From contig JBQTIR010000056.1 in NCBI GenBank assembly GCA_052387905.1, positions 1-24,065 on the forward strand: a stretch of DNA of 24,065 bases, written 5' to 3'. Positions 14,615 through 22,962 of this stretch are shown in pieces. A program made the translations under genes and the position numbers. Position 1 is the first letter of the stretch, and each line of letters starts with the position of its first letter. The notes under the pieces were generated by a model. It searched no databases and was not told the origin of the DNA. It saw nothing but the letters and a program-made list of their open reading frames with translations. The stretch comes from JBQTII01 sp052387905. GTDB lineage: Bacteria > Actinomycetota > Actinomycetes > Sporichthyales > Sporichthyaceae.

Positions 14615-15121
14615 AACTTCGCCGGCGTAACGCACGCCTTTGCCCTTGTACGGGTCGGGCTTGCGCAGCTTGCGGATCTTGGCGGCGATCTCGCCGACCT
14701 GCTGCTTGTCGATACCCGACACCGAGAACTTGGTGGGGGTCTCGACGACGAAGCTGATGCCTGTGGGGGCCTTGACGAGCACCGGGTGGCTGAAGCCGAG
14801 CGCGAACTCCAGGTCGCTGCCCTTCGCCGCCACGCGGTATCCGACGCCCGCGATCTCCATCTTCTTCTCGTACCCCGACGTCACACCGACGACCATGTTG
14901 GCCACCAGTGTGCGGGTCAGCCCGTGCAGCGAGCGGCTTTCGCGTTCGTCGTCCGGACGCACGACGGTCAACACCCCGCCCTCGCCCTGCTCGACGACGA
15001 TCGGAGCCGCCACCTTGTGACTCAGCGTGCCCTTGGGGCCCTTCACCGTGACGTCGGCACCAGAGATGGTGACCTCGACGCCGGAGGGAACTGTGATCGG
15101 AAGTCTGCCAATACGCGACAT
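14582..15121 (-). CDS. rplF: 50S ribosomal protein L6
   Basis: L6 lies near the factor-binding stalk base of the 50S subunit. The 179-residue protein shows SRIGRLPITVPSGVEVTISG, the two tandem L6 domains and the conserved KPDPYKGKGVRYAGEVIRRK end with VGKAGK. ATG 15121 is preceded by GGGAGGAGG, the strongest ribosome-binding site in the cluster, 17 bp after the rpsH stop. Its 3' end is duplicated in the gap before rplR. Confidence 0.98.
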   Translation of the reverse strand: MSRIGRLPITVPSGVEVTISGADVTVKGPKGTLSHKVAAPIVVEQGEGGVLTVVRPDDERESRSLHGLTRTLVANMVVGVTSGYEKKMEIAGVGYRVAAKGSDLEFALGFSHPVLVKAPTGISFVVETPTKFSVSGIDKQQVGEIAAKIRKLRKPDPYKGKGVRYAGEVIRRKVGKAGK

Positions 15122-15138
15122 GGATCTACCTCCTCCCG

Positions 15139-15543
15139 TTACCAGACGTAGGCGAGGACTTCTCCGCCTACACCCTGCTTGGCGGCCTGACGATCAGTCA
15201 GCAGGCCGGACGACGTCGAAATGATTGCGATGCCGAGCCCGCCGAGCACTCGGGGCATCTCCGTGGACTTGACGTAGACACGCAGTCCCGGCTTGGAGAT
15301 CCGGCGCAGACCGGCGAGCGAGCGCTCACGGCTCGGGCCGTACTTGAGCTCCAGAGTGAGCCGCTTGCCGGGGACACCCTCAACGGTCTCCACGGTCCAG
15401 CCGGCGATGTAACCCTGCGCCTGAAGGATCTCCGCGATGTGGGACTTGATCTTGCTGTACGGCATGGGCACGGTCTCGTGATACGCCGTGTTCGCGTTGC
15501 GCAGACGAGCGAGCATGTCCGCGATCGGGTCGGTCATCGTCAT
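15139..15543 (-). CDS. rpsH: 30S ribosomal protein S8
   Basis: S8 binds the 16S central domain. The 134-residue protein has TDPIADMLARLRNANTAYHE and the conserved end STSSGLLTDRQAAKQGVGGE. The first of two ATGs (MTMTDP) is used because AAGAGG lies nine bases upstream. It follows rpsN after a 101-bp gap with one hairpin. Confidence 0.98.
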   Translation of the reverse strand: MTMTDPIADMLARLRNANTAYHETVPMPYSKIKSHIAEILQAQGYIAGWTVETVEGVPGKRLTLELKYGPSRERSLAGLRRISKPGLRVYVKSTEMPRVLGGLGIAIISTSSGLLTDRQAAKQGVGGEVLAYVW

Positions 15544-15571
15544 GGCCTACGGCCTCTTTCTCGCCGCGGTT

Positions 15572-15590
15572 TCGCCGGTCTGACCGGCGA
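15572..15590. terminator. hairpin in the rpsN-rpsH gap
   Basis: TCGCCGGT pairs perfectly with ACCGGCGA (8 bp) around a 3-base loop, about 30 bases upstream of the rpsH start. The 101-bp gap holds no mini-ORF with a start codon. The hairpin could pause transcription or be an RNA signal. E. coli S8 represses at the L5 gene, so this is not the known S8 site by position. Confidence 0.35.
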
Positions 15591-15644
15591 CCTTCGGCGT
15601 GCTAGATGGAGCTTGAGATGGGCTAGCCAGGGGTGGAGCGGGTG

Positions 15645-15830
15645 CTACCAGCTGCTCTTGGTGATGCCGGGCAGTTCGCCGCGGTGCGCCATCTGTCGCA
15701 GGCATACACGGCACAGGCCGAACTTGCGGTAGACCGAGTGCGGACGTCCGCAGCGCTGGCATCGGGTGTACCCGCGCACCGCGAACTTGGGCTTGCGTGC
15801 CGCCTTGGCGATCAGGCTCTTTTTTGCCAT
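15645..15830 (-). CDS. rpsZ: 30S ribosomal protein S14, zinc-binding type
   Basis: The 61-residue short form of S14 (often named rpsZ or rpsN type Z), a 30S head protein. Zinc ligands Cys24, Cys27, Cys40 and Cys43 (CQRC and CRVC) are intact. It starts MAKKSLIAKAARKPKFAVRG and ends GITKSSW. AAGGAG lies eight bases before ATG 15830. This ribosome-binding site and the first 15 or so codons have a diverged tandem copy immediately upstream, between rplE and this gene. Confidence 0.97.
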   Translation of the reverse strand: MAKKSLIAKAARKPKFAVRGYTRCQRCGRPHSVYRKFGLCRVCLRQMAHRGELPGITKSSW

Positions 15831-15904
15831 GGCTCAGGCTCCTTGGGCTTGCGTGGCCCGGTCGTTGGCGATCAAGGACTTCTTCACCATCGTCAGTTCT
15901 CCTT
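15789..15904 (-). repeat. tandem duplication of the rpsN ribosome-binding site and 5' end
   Basis: Two adjacent direct copies on the minus strand: 15904-15845 (60 nt) and 15844-15789 (56 nt). Each runs AAGGAG, eight bases containing TGA, ATGG, AAG, GATCGCCAA, then CACGCAAGCCC. The two ATGs are 60 bases apart. The first copy carries a net 4-base insertion that breaks the S14 frame. Confidence 0.8.
15834..15890 (-). CDS. 18-codon mini-ORF repeating the S14 N-terminus
   Basis: ATG 15890 to TGA 15834 encodes MVKKSLIANDRATQAQGA. It begins two bases after the rplE stop (TGACGATG) and ends three bases before the rpsN ATG (TGAGCCATG). Its first nine residues match S14 MAKKSLIAK except at positions 2 and 9, and Lys3, Ser5 and Leu6 use different synonymous codons. 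It has its own AAGGAG at the same 8-base spacing as rpsN. It may be a translated linker or a broken partial copy of rpsN; a relic of a second, zinc-independent S14 is less likely because CACGCAAGCCC matches rpsN exactly. Confidence 0.4.
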   Translation of the reverse strand: MVKKSLIANDRATQAQGA

Positions 15905-16504
15905 GAACGGGAAACCGAGGTGGCGCAGCAGCGCACGGCCCTCGTCGTCGGTGGTGGCCGTGGTGACGACCGTGATGTCCATGCCGCGCACCCGGTCGAT
16001 GCGGTCCTGGTCGATCTCGTGGAACATCGACTGCTCGACCAGCCCGAAGGTGTAGTTGCCGCGTCCGTCGAACTGCTTGGGCGACAGCCCGCGGAAGTCA
16101 CGGATACGCGGCAGCGCCGTCGACACCAGGCGGTCCAGGAACTCCCACATGCGGTCACCGCGCAGCGTGACGTGTGCGCCGATCGGCATTCCCTCACGCA
16201 GCTTGAACTGCGCGATCGACTTGCGCGCCTTGGTGACCTGCGGCTTTTGACCGGTGATGGCCTCGAGATCGCGGATCGCCCCGTCGATGAGCTTGGAGTC
16301 ACGGGCGGCGTCGCCGACCCCCATGTTCACCACGATCTTCACCAGGCCGGGGATCTGCATGACGTTGCCGTAGGCGAACTCGGTGCGCAGCGCCGGCGCG
16401 ATCTCCGCGCGGTAACGGTCCTTCAAGCGCGGCGGAATCTTCTCCTCGCGCGCAGCCGCGCCCCCAGTTGCGGGGCTCTCGGTCTCGGTCTCGGTGACGG
16501 TCAT
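15893..16504 (-). CDS. rplE: 50S ribosomal protein L5
   Basis: L5 binds 5S rRNA and contacts P-site tRNA. The 203-residue protein has a short Thr/Glu/Ala-rich extension (1-22), then PRLKDRYRAEIAPALRTEF, KIVVNMGVGDA, TGQKPQVTKARKSIAQFKLR and a normal end HLGFPFKEN. The start overlaps the rplX stop by one base. AAGGAG inside its last codons serves as the ribosome-binding site for the following mini-ORF. Confidence 0.98.
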   Translation of the reverse strand: MTVTETETESPATGGAAAREEKIPPRLKDRYRAEIAPALRTEFAYGNVMQIPGLVKIVVNMGVGDAARDSKLIDGAIRDLEAITGQKPQVTKARKSIAQFKLREGMPIGAHVTLRGDRMWEFLDRLVSTALPRIRDFRGLSPKQFDGRGNYTFGLVEQSMFHEIDQDRIDRVRGMDITVVTTATTDDEGRALLRHLGFPFKEN

Positions 16505-16821
16505 CAGATGTCCTTACCGGAACGCTTGGAGACCCGGACCTTGCGGCCCTCGTCGTCGCGGCGGTATCCGATGCGGGTCGGCAGGTTGGTCTCGGGGTCC
16601 ACGAGCATCACGTTGCTGACGTGGATCGGGGCCTCCTGGGTCACGATCCCGCCGCTGGATGCCCCGCGCAGCCCGCTGGAGACCTTGGTGTGCTTCTTGA
16701 TCCGGTTCACGCCCTCGACCAGGACCTTGTCGGACTCCGGCATGGCCTGAATGACCCGGCCCCGAACCCCTCGGTCCTTGCCCGTGATCACCTGGACGGT
16801 GTCACCCTTCTTGACGCGCAT
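16504..16821 (-). CDS. rplX: 50S ribosomal protein L24
   Basis: L24 starts 50S assembly and lies near the tunnel exit. The 105-residue protein has the KOW motif at its start (MRVKKGDTVQVITGKDRGVR) and EGVNRIKKHTK. ATG 16821 lies three bases after the rplN stop. Its stop overlaps the rplE start by one base (TGATG). Confidence 0.98.
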   Translation of the reverse strand: MRVKKGDTVQVITGKDRGVRGRVIQAMPESDKVLVEGVNRIKKHTKVSSGLRGASSGGIVTQEAPIHVSNVMLVDPETNLPTRIGYRRDDEGRKVRVSKRSGKDI

Positions 16822-16824
16822 GGC

Positions 16825-17193
16825 TCACAACACCTCCGGGGCGAGCGAGATGATGCGCATGAAGCGCTTCTCCCGCAGTTCGCGGCCCACCGGGCCGAAG
16901 ATGCGGGTACCGCGCGGGTCCCCGCCGTCCTTAATGATCACGGCCGCGTTCTCATCGAACTTGATGTAGGAGCCGTCGCTGCGGCGACGCTCCTTGACGG
17001 TGCGGACGATGACGGCCTTGACGACCTCACCCTTCTTCACACCGCCGCCGGGGATCGCGTCCTTGACGGTGGCGACGATGACGTCACCGATACCCGCGTA
17101 GCGACGCCCCGAGCCACCGAGCACCCGGATGCAGAGGAGTTCCTTCGCACCGGTGTTGTCGGCAACACGCATTCGCGATTCTTGCTGGATCAC
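16825..17193 (-). CDS. rplN: 50S ribosomal protein L14
   Basis: L14 forms an intersubunit bridge with 16S rRNA. The 122 residues are the standard length, with MIQQESRMRVADNTGAKELL, the basic VKERRRSDGSYIKFDENA and RGTRIFGPVGRELREKRFM. GTG 17193 overlaps the rpsQ stop in GTGA, so the S10 and spc blocks run together here without a gap. Confidence 0.98.
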   Translation of the reverse strand: MIQQESRMRVADNTGAKELLCIRVLGGSGRRYAGIGDVIVATVKDAIPGGGVKKGEVVKAVIVRTVKERRRSDGSYIKFDENAAVIIKDGGDPRGTRIFGPVGRELREKRFMRIISLAPEVL

Positions 17194-17480
17194 TTGGCCT
17201 TCTCCAGAATCTCCACGACGCGCCAGCGCTTGGTGGCCGACAGCGGGCGGGTCTCGGCCAGCAGCACGCGGTCACCGACGCCGGCCTCGTTGGCCTCGTC
17301 GTGTGCCTTGAGCTTGCTGGTGCGCCGGATGACCTTGCCGTAGAGCGGGTGCTTGACCCGGTCCTCGACTGCCACCACGACGGTCTTCTGCATCTTGTCG
17401 CTGACCACGAGGCCCTCACGGACCTTGCGGAACCCGCGGTCCACCGCCGATGTCGCTGCGTTTTCTTCAGTCTCACTCAT
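17190..17480 (-). CDS. rpsQ: 30S ribosomal protein S17
   Basis: S17 is an OB-fold primary binder of the 16S 5' domain. The 96-residue protein has a short N-terminal extension, then VREGLVVSDKMQKTVVVAVE, HPLYGKVIRRTSKLKAHDE and GDRVLLAETRPLSATKRWRV. It overlaps rpmC by one base (TGATG) and rplN by four (GTGA). Confidence 0.98.
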   Translation of the reverse strand: MSETEENAATSAVDRGFRKVREGLVVSDKMQKTVVVAVEDRVKHPLYGKVIRRTSKLKAHDEANEAGVGDRVLLAETRPLSATKRWRVVEILEKAK

Positions 17481-17722
17481 CAGGCCACGCCCTCGAAGCT
17501 GGTGATGCCGAGCTCGCGCTCACGCATGGTGGTGTAGATGCGGGCGATCTCCTTCTTGATCGCCTGCAGCCGGCCGTGGCTCTCCAGCTGACCGGTGGCC
17601 GCCTGGAAGCGCAGGTTGAACAACTCTTCCTTCGCCTCCTTGAGCTTGGTCAGCAGCTCGTCGTCGTTCAGCTCGCGAAGAGCAGCGGCGAGCTTGTTGG
17701 TGACCTTCGTGTCCTCGGCCAT
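17480..17722 (-). CDS. rpmC: 50S ribosomal protein L29
   Basis: L29 sits beside the tunnel exit and is part of the docking site for trigger factor and SRP. Starting at ATG 17722 gives 80 residues with ELNDDELLTKLKEAKEELFN, LRFQAATGQLESHGRL and IKKEIARIYTTMRERE. The frame is open to 17869, but that part overlaps rplP out of frame; the TGATG overlap with the rplP stop supports ATG 17722. Confidence 0.97.
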   Translation of the reverse strand: MAEDTKVTNKLAAALRELNDDELLTKLKEAKEELFNLRFQAATGQLESHGRLQAIKKEIARIYTTMRERELGITSFEGVA

Positions 17723-18141
17723 CAGCCACCCATCCCTTCGCGCGTGACGAACCGGCACTTCATCGGCAGTTTGTGGATGGCGCGGCGCATGGCCTCGCGG
17801 GCGATCGGCTCCGGTACGCCGGAGAGCTCGAACATGACCCGTCCGGGCTTGATGTTCGCGATCCACCACTCCGGGGAACCCTTACCGGAACCCATGCGGG
17901 TCTCGGCCGGCTTCTTGGTGAGCGGACGGTCCGGGTAGATGTTGATCCAGACCTTGCCCCCACGCTTGATGTGACGGGTCATCGCGATACGCGCGGATTC
18001 GATCTGGCGGTTGGTCACATACGCGGGCTCCAGAGCCTGGATGCCGTAGTCACCGAACGCGATCGTGGTACCGCCCTTGGCCGCACCGTGACGGTCGGGG
18101 TGGTGCTGCTTGCGGTGCTTGACGCGACGTGGGATCAGCAT
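17722..18141 (-). CDS. rplP: 50S ribosomal protein L16
   Basis: L16 helps shape the A-site tRNA pocket. The 139-residue protein shows MLIPRRVKHRKQHHPDRHG, FGDYGIQALEPAYVTNRQIE, the conserved RMGSGKG and WWIANIKPGRVMFEL. It starts three bases after the rpsC stop and overlaps rpmC by one base. Confidence 0.98.
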   Translation of the reverse strand: MLIPRRVKHRKQHHPDRHGAAKGGTTIAFGDYGIQALEPAYVTNRQIESARIAMTRHIKRGGKVWINIYPDRPLTKKPAETRMGSGKGSPEWWIANIKPGRVMFELSGVPEPIAREAMRRAIHKLPMKCRFVTREGMGG

Positions 18142-18144
18142 GCG

Positions 18145-19004
<860 letters not shown>

Positions 19005-19005
<1 letters not shown>

Positions 19006-19439
19006 TATCGGGTCCTTCCCTTCGAAGCGGTGCCTCGGCCGGCAGCAGCGGCAGATCGACCACCGGCGGATGCCGGAGATTTGGCCGTCACGACGATCGT
19101 GACGTGGGAGGTGCGCTTGCGGATCCGGTAGGCCCGACCCTGGGCACGGGGACGGAAACGCTTCATCGTCGGGCCCTCGTCGACGTAGGCCTCGCTGATG
19201 AACAGCGTGGCCGGGTCGAGTCCGACGTTGTTCTGCGCGTTCGCGATGGCGCTCGCGAGCACCTTGCCGACCGGCTCACTGGCCGCCTGCGGCGCGAACG
19301 CGAGCAGTGCCTGCGCCTCGCCCGCGGGCAGACCGCGGATCATGTCGACGACCCGTCGGGTCTTCATCGGCGCGACATTCAGATGCCGAGCGCGCGCGAG
19401 CGCACTGTCCGGCCTGCCGCCATCCAATGTGGCTGCCAT
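19005..19439 (-). CDS. rplV: 50S ribosomal protein L22
   Basis: L22 lines the peptide exit tunnel. The 144-residue protein has ARHLNVAPMKTRRVVDMIRG, VLASAIANAQNN and the tunnel-loop region around KRFRPRAQGRAYRIRKRTSH. The last 25 residues are Ala/Gly/Ser/Arg-rich. The start lies 59 bp after rpsS, with AAGGGG about eight bases upstream, and the stop overlaps rpsC by one base. Confidence 0.98.
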
Positions 19440-19498
19440 CGCTGTACCCCTTGCTTGAATAGATCGTGCTCAGTGCGTGACTGGTGGTGTGGTGCTCG

Positions 19499-19780
19499 TT
19501 AGCGGCGCTTGGCCCTGCGGTCGTCCTTCTCGTGACCACGGAAGGTGCGGGTGGGCGCGAACTCGCCGAGCTTGTGCCCGACCATCGACTCGGTGACGAA
19601 AACCGGGACGTGCTTGCGGCCGTCGTGCACGGCAAGCGTGTGCCCGAGCATCTCCGGGATGATCATCGAGCGACGCGACCAGGTCTTGATCACGTTCTTG
19701 GTGCCCTTGTCGTTCTGCACCTCGACCTTCTTGGCGAGGTGGCCGTCGACAAACGGACCTTTTTTTAGGCTGCGTGGCAT
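19499..19780 (-). CDS. rpsS: 30S ribosomal protein S19
   Basis: S19 works with S13 in the 30S head. The 93-residue protein has MPRSLKKGPFVDGHLAKKVE, TWSRRSMIIPEMLGHTLAVH and GHKLGEFAPTRTFRGH. It overlaps the rplB stop by one base (TAATG). The 58-bp gap before rplV contains no other gene. Confidence 0.98.
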   Translation of the reverse strand: MPRSLKKGPFVDGHLAKKVEVQNDKGTKNVIKTWSRRSMIIPEMLGHTLAVHDGRKHVPVFVTESMVGHKLGEFAPTRTFRGHEKDDRRAKRR

Positions 19781-20619
19781 TACTTCCGGCCCTTTCCGGT
19801 CTTGCGGCGACGGACGATCAACTGGTCGCTGGGCTTGTTCGGACGACGCGTCCGGCCCTCTTTCTGGCCCCAGGGGCTGACCGGGTGGCGACCACCGGAG
19901 GTCTTCCCCTCGCCACCACCGTGCGGGTGGTCGACCGGGTTCATCACGACGCCACGCACAGTCGGGCGCTTGCCCTTCCAGCGCATGCGGCCGGCCTTGC
20001 CCCAGTTGATGTTCGACTGTTCGGCGTTGCCGACCTCGCCGATGGTGGCGCGGCAGCGGACATCGACGTTGCGGATCTCACCGGAGGGCATGCGAAGCTG
20101 CGCGAAGCGACCCTCCTTGGCCACCAGTTGCACGCTGGTGCCGGCGCTGCGGGCGATCTTCGCGCCGCCGCCGGGCCGCAGCTCGATGGCGTGGATGACC
20201 GTACCGACCGGGATGTTGCGCATCGGCAGGTTGTTGCCGGGCTTGATGTCCGCACCGGGACCGGTTTCGATCGCGTCGCCCTGCTTGAGCTTGGTCGGGC
20301 AGATGATGTAGCGCTTCTCCCCGTCCGCGTAATGCAGCAGCGCGATCCGCGCGGTGCGGTTGGGGTCGTACTCGATGTGCGCCACCTTGGCCGGCACGCC
20401 GTCCTTGTCGTTGCGCTTGAAGTCGATGACCCGGTAGGCGCGCTTGTGGCCGCCACCCTGGTGGCGCGTGGTGATCCGGCCGGCGTTGTTACGGCCGCCC
20501 TTGCTGTGCAGGGGACGGACCAGCGACTTCTCCGGCGTGGAGCGCGTGATCTCGGTGAAGTCGGCCACCGAGGAGCCGCGGCGCCCCGGAGTGGTCGGCT
20601 TGTATTTGCGAATTCCCAT
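19780..20619 (-). CDS. rplB: 50S ribosomal protein L2
   Basis: L2 is needed for subunit association and peptidyl-transferase activity. The 279-residue protein has MGIRKYKPTTPGRRGSSVAD, HKRAYRVIDFKRN, and the conserved VVMNPVDHPHGGGEGKTSGG with His231 at the position of E. coli His229. It follows rplW after a 73-bp gap; GGAGGG lies about 11 bases upstream of ATG 20619. Confidence 0.98.
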   Translation of the reverse strand: MGIRKYKPTTPGRRGSSVADFTEITRSTPEKSLVRPLHSKGGRNNAGRITTRHQGGGHKRAYRVIDFKRNDKDGVPAKVAHIEYDPNRTARIALLHYADGEKRYIICPTKLKQGDAIETGPGADIKPGNNLPMRNIPVGTVIHAIELRPGGGAKIARSAGTSVQLVAKEGRFAQLRMPSGEIRNVDVRCRATIGEVGNAEQSNINWGKAGRMRWKGKRPTVRGVVMNPVDHPHGGGEGKTSGGRHPVSPWGQKEGRTRRPNKPSDQLIVRRRKTGKGRK

Positions 20620-20692
20620 TAGAGGATCGGCCCTCCACCGTGTTCATTGTTTTCGGAGCGGCCCAGTTCCGAGCGCAGGTGCGGCGTGCAGG

Positions 20693-20998
20693 TCATGCGA
20701 CCGGCCCTCCGAAAATGTCGATCCGGTCGCCCTCGGCGACGGTGACGATCGCGCGGCGCGTGGCCTTGCGGGTACCGAAGCCGGCGCGGGTCCGCTTGCG
20801 CTTTCCCACCCGGTTGATGGTGTTGACCCCGGTGACCTTCACGCCGAACACCTTCTCGACCGAGATCTTGATCTGGGTCTTGTTCGCGTCAGGGTGCACC
20901 AGGAACGTGTACTTGTTCTCGTCGAGAAGCCCGTAGCTCTTCTCCGAGATGACCGGCGAAAGCAGGATGTCCCGCGGGTCGGTGTAGTCCGAGTTCAC
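20693..20998 (-). CDS. rplW: 50S ribosomal protein L23
   Basis: L23 is the main docking site for trigger factor and SRP at the tunnel exit. The 101-residue protein has RDILLSPVISEKSYGLLDEN, KTQIKISVEKVFGVKVTGVN and the basic loop GKRKRTRAGFGTRKATRRA. GTG 20998 overlaps the rplD stop in GTGA. Confidence 0.98.
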   Translation of the reverse strand: MNSDYTDPRDILLSPVISEKSYGLLDENKYTFLVHPDANKTQIKISVEKVFGVKVTGVNTINRVGKRKRTRAGFGTRKATRRAIVTVAEGDRIDIFGGPVA

Positions 20999-21666
20999 GA
21001 GGTCTCCTTACCGAGCGAGACCGTGTCGGTGTCCGAGCCGATGCCTGCACCGCGCAGGAAGGTGCGCAAGGCACCCTCGGTGAACACCACGTCGTCGCTG
21101 ATGAGCACGTCGTAGGTGTTGAGCTGGTCCGGGGCGATCACGTGCACGCCGGGGACGTTGCGCACGCTCTTCCAGCTGACAGCGTCCGTGCGGTCCAGCA
21201 CGACCAGCGCCTTACCGGCCTCGCCCACATACGAGAGCGCCTTGATGGCGTCGCGGGTGGACGGGGAATCCCCGGTGACCAGGCCGGAGAGCACGAAGAC
21301 CTTGCCGCCGCGGGCCCGATCGGTCAGGGCACCGCGCAACGCGGCAGCCTTCATCTTCTTCGGGGTCCGCTGGGCGTACGAACGCGGCTGCGGGCCGTGC
21401 ACGACGCCACCGCCGGTGAACTGCGGAGCGCGGGTCGAACCCTGCCGGGCGCGGCCGGTGCCCTTCTGCTTGTGGGGCTTTCGGCCACCACCGCGGACCT
21501 CGCCTCGGTTCTTCACCGAGTGCGTGCCCTGACGGGCTGCCGCCTGCTGAGCCACCACAACCTGGTGAATCAGCGGGATGTTGACGGTGACGTCGAAGAT
21601 CTCGGCGGGCAGTTCCACCGTGCCGGACTTCGTCCCGTCGGGAGAGATGACGTCGACGGTGCTCAT
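20995..21666 (-). CDS. rplD: 50S ribosomal protein L4
   Basis: L4 lines the upper exit tunnel and in gamma-proteobacteria also represses the S10 operon. The 223-residue protein has QGTHSVKNRGEVRGGGRKPH and QKGTGRARQGSTRAPQFTGG in the tunnel loop, and YAQRTPKKMKAAALRGAL. It overlaps rplC in ATGA and rplW in GTGA. Whether it regulates this operon is unknown. Confidence 0.98.
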   Translation of the reverse strand: MSTVDVISPDGTKSGTVELPAEIFDVTVNIPLIHQVVVAQQAAARQGTHSVKNRGEVRGGGRKPHKQKGTGRARQGSTRAPQFTGGGVVHGPQPRSYAQRTPKKMKAAALRGALTDRARGGKVFVLSGLVTGDSPSTRDAIKALSYVGEAGKALVVLDRTDAVSWKSVRNVPGVHVIAPDQLNTYDVLISDDVVFTEGALRTFLRGAGIGSDTDTVSLGKETS

Positions 21667-22325
21667 ACTCGGGCTCCCTTCGCGGCGTTGCCCTTGGCCG
21701 GGGTGCGCACCAGTACGAGGCCGCCCGCGGGGCCGGGAATGGCGCCGGTGATCAGGATCAGGCCCGCCTCGGCATCCACCGAGTGAACCGCGAGGTTCTG
21801 GGTGGTGACCCGCTCGTTGCCCATCCGCCCGGCCATCCGTACGCCCTTGAAGACGCGACCCGGCGTGGCACAGGCCCCGATGGACCCGGGCGAGCGGTGC
21901 TTGCGCTGGGTCCCGTGCGAGCTGGACAGACCCTTGAAGCCGTGGCGCTTCATGACACCCGCGGTGCCCTTGCCCTTGCTCTTGCCCGTCACGTCGACCT
22001 TGGCGCCGGCGGCGAAGGTGTCCGCCGTCAGCTCCTGTCCGACGCTGTACTCACCGGCGTCGTCCGTGCGGATCTCGACCACATGGCGGCGCGGGGTGAC
22101 CCCGGCGGCGCGGAAGTGGCCTGAGTCGGGCTTATTGACCTTGCGCGGGTCGATCTCGCCGAAGCCGATCTGCACGGCGGAGTACCCGTCGCGTTCCGGG
22201 GTCCGGACGGCGGTGACCACGCAGGGGCCGGCCTTGATCACGGTGACCGGAACGATCCGGCCACGTGCATCGAAGACCTGGGTCATGCCGAGCTTCTCGC
22301 CCAGCACTCCTCGTACGTTGCTCAT
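21663..22325 (-). CDS. rplC: 50S ribosomal protein L3
   Basis: L3 is an early 50S assembly protein whose loop reaches toward the peptidyl-transferase centre. The 220-residue protein has GVLGEKLGMTQVFDARGRIV, KSKGKGTAGVMKRHGFKGL, HRSPGSIGACATPGRVFKG and RMAGRMGNERVTTQNL. The ATG has GGGGAGGAAA upstream, a strong site, and lies 21 bp after the rpsJ stop. Confidence 0.98.
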   Translation of the reverse strand: MSNVRGVLGEKLGMTQVFDARGRIVPVTVIKAGPCVVTAVRTPERDGYSAVQIGFGEIDPRKVNKPDSGHFRAAGVTPRRHVVEIRTDDAGEYSVGQELTADTFAAGAKVDVTGKSKGKGTAGVMKRHGFKGLSSSHGTQRKHRSPGSIGACATPGRVFKGVRMAGRMGNERVTTQNLAVHSVDAEAGLILITGAIPGPAGGLVLVRTPAKGNAAKGARV

Positions 22326-22346
22326 GTCGGTTTCCTCCCCCCGCGC

Positions 22347-22655
22347 CTAAAGCTTGATCTCGATGTCGACGCCGGCAGGCAGGTCGAGTCGCATGAGCGA
22401 GTCGACCGTCTTCGGCGTCGGGTCGAGAATGTCGATCAGCCGCTTATGGGTGCGCATCTCGAAGTGCTCGCGCGAGTCCTTGTACTTGTGCGGCGAACGG
22501 ATGACGCAGTAGATGTTCTTCTCCGTCGGCAGTGGCACCGGCCCGACGACCCGAGCACCCGTGCGCGTGACCGTCTCGACGATCTTGCGCGCGGAGGCGT
22601 CGATGGCCTCGTGGTCATACGCCTTGAGCCTGATGCGGATCTTTTGTCCCGCCAT
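22347..22655 (-). CDS. rpsJ: 30S ribosomal protein S10
   Basis: S10 is a 30S head protein that also binds NusB in antitermination. The 102-residue protein has QKIRIRLKAYDHEAIDASAR, GPVPLPTEKNIYCVIRSPHK and YKDSREHFEMRTHKRLIDI, standard length and sequence. It is the first gene of the S10 block, 321 bp downstream of tuf, and the spacer should contain the operon promoter. Confidence 0.98.
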   Translation of the reverse strand: MAGQKIRIRLKAYDHEAIDASARKIVETVTRTGARVVGPVPLPTEKNIYCVIRSPHKYKDSREHFEMRTHKRLIDILDPTPKTVDSLMRLDLPAGVDIEIKL

Positions 22656-22772
22656 GGTCGTCGCTGTCCTGCCTTCCTGCCGCTCATGTACGCATGCTCC
22701 GGGTGGTGCACACGCTGAGGAGCCCAGCGCTGGGTCCTACTGGTCTCACTCGACGTGGCTCCGGTCCACGAG

Positions 22773-22793
22773 GTCGGGCGTGTCGTGCCCGAC
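22773..22793. other. leader hairpin upstream of rpsJ
   Basis: GTCGGGC and GCCCGAC form a perfect 7-bp stem with a 7-base loop, about 120 bases before the rpsJ start. It may belong to a structured 5' leader of the S10 transcript; no family match is claimed. Confidence 0.35.
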
Positions 22794-22881
22794 GATCAGA
22801 CCGGTCCCCGGATCAACCGTGGCCCCCTGGGGGGTCTGGCCGTCCCAGGAGATCGCTGTGCTCGGGGCTGGCGCCCGGGGC

Positions 22882-22913
22882 CGGTGCACACGAAACGCTC
22901 ATCGCGTGCACCG
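22882..22913. other. strong imperfect hairpin in the tuf-rpsJ spacer
   Basis: CGGTGCAC pairs with GTGCACCG (8 bp); after one A/C mismatch, CGA pairs with TCG, leaving an 8-base loop. It is the longest inverted repeat in the spacer. It could be part of a tandem terminator for tuf, a leader RNA element or, given the internal GTGCAC palindromes, a protein-binding site. Confidence 0.45.
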
Positions 22914-22936
22914 ACGCCCTACGCGCAACCCGTCAA

Positions 22937-22962
22937 GGATGCCACAGGGGCGTGCGGCATCC
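22937..22962 (-). terminator. hairpin terminator after tuf
   Basis: GGATGCC and GGCATCC form a perfect 7-bp stem with a 12-base loop, beginning 14 bases past the tuf stop. It is followed on the minus strand by TTGACGGG, a poor U-tract. A second small CCCC/GGGG pairing lies between it and the stop. It probably ends or attenuates the upstream tuf transcript. Confidence 0.5.

Noticed and set aside
20628..20710. GGAGGGCCG repeated at the end of rplW and before rplB (74-base offset)
   Set aside because: Only 9 to 11 bases match and GGAGG is part of a ribosome-binding site, so chance is likely; it is not counted as a third clear junction duplication.
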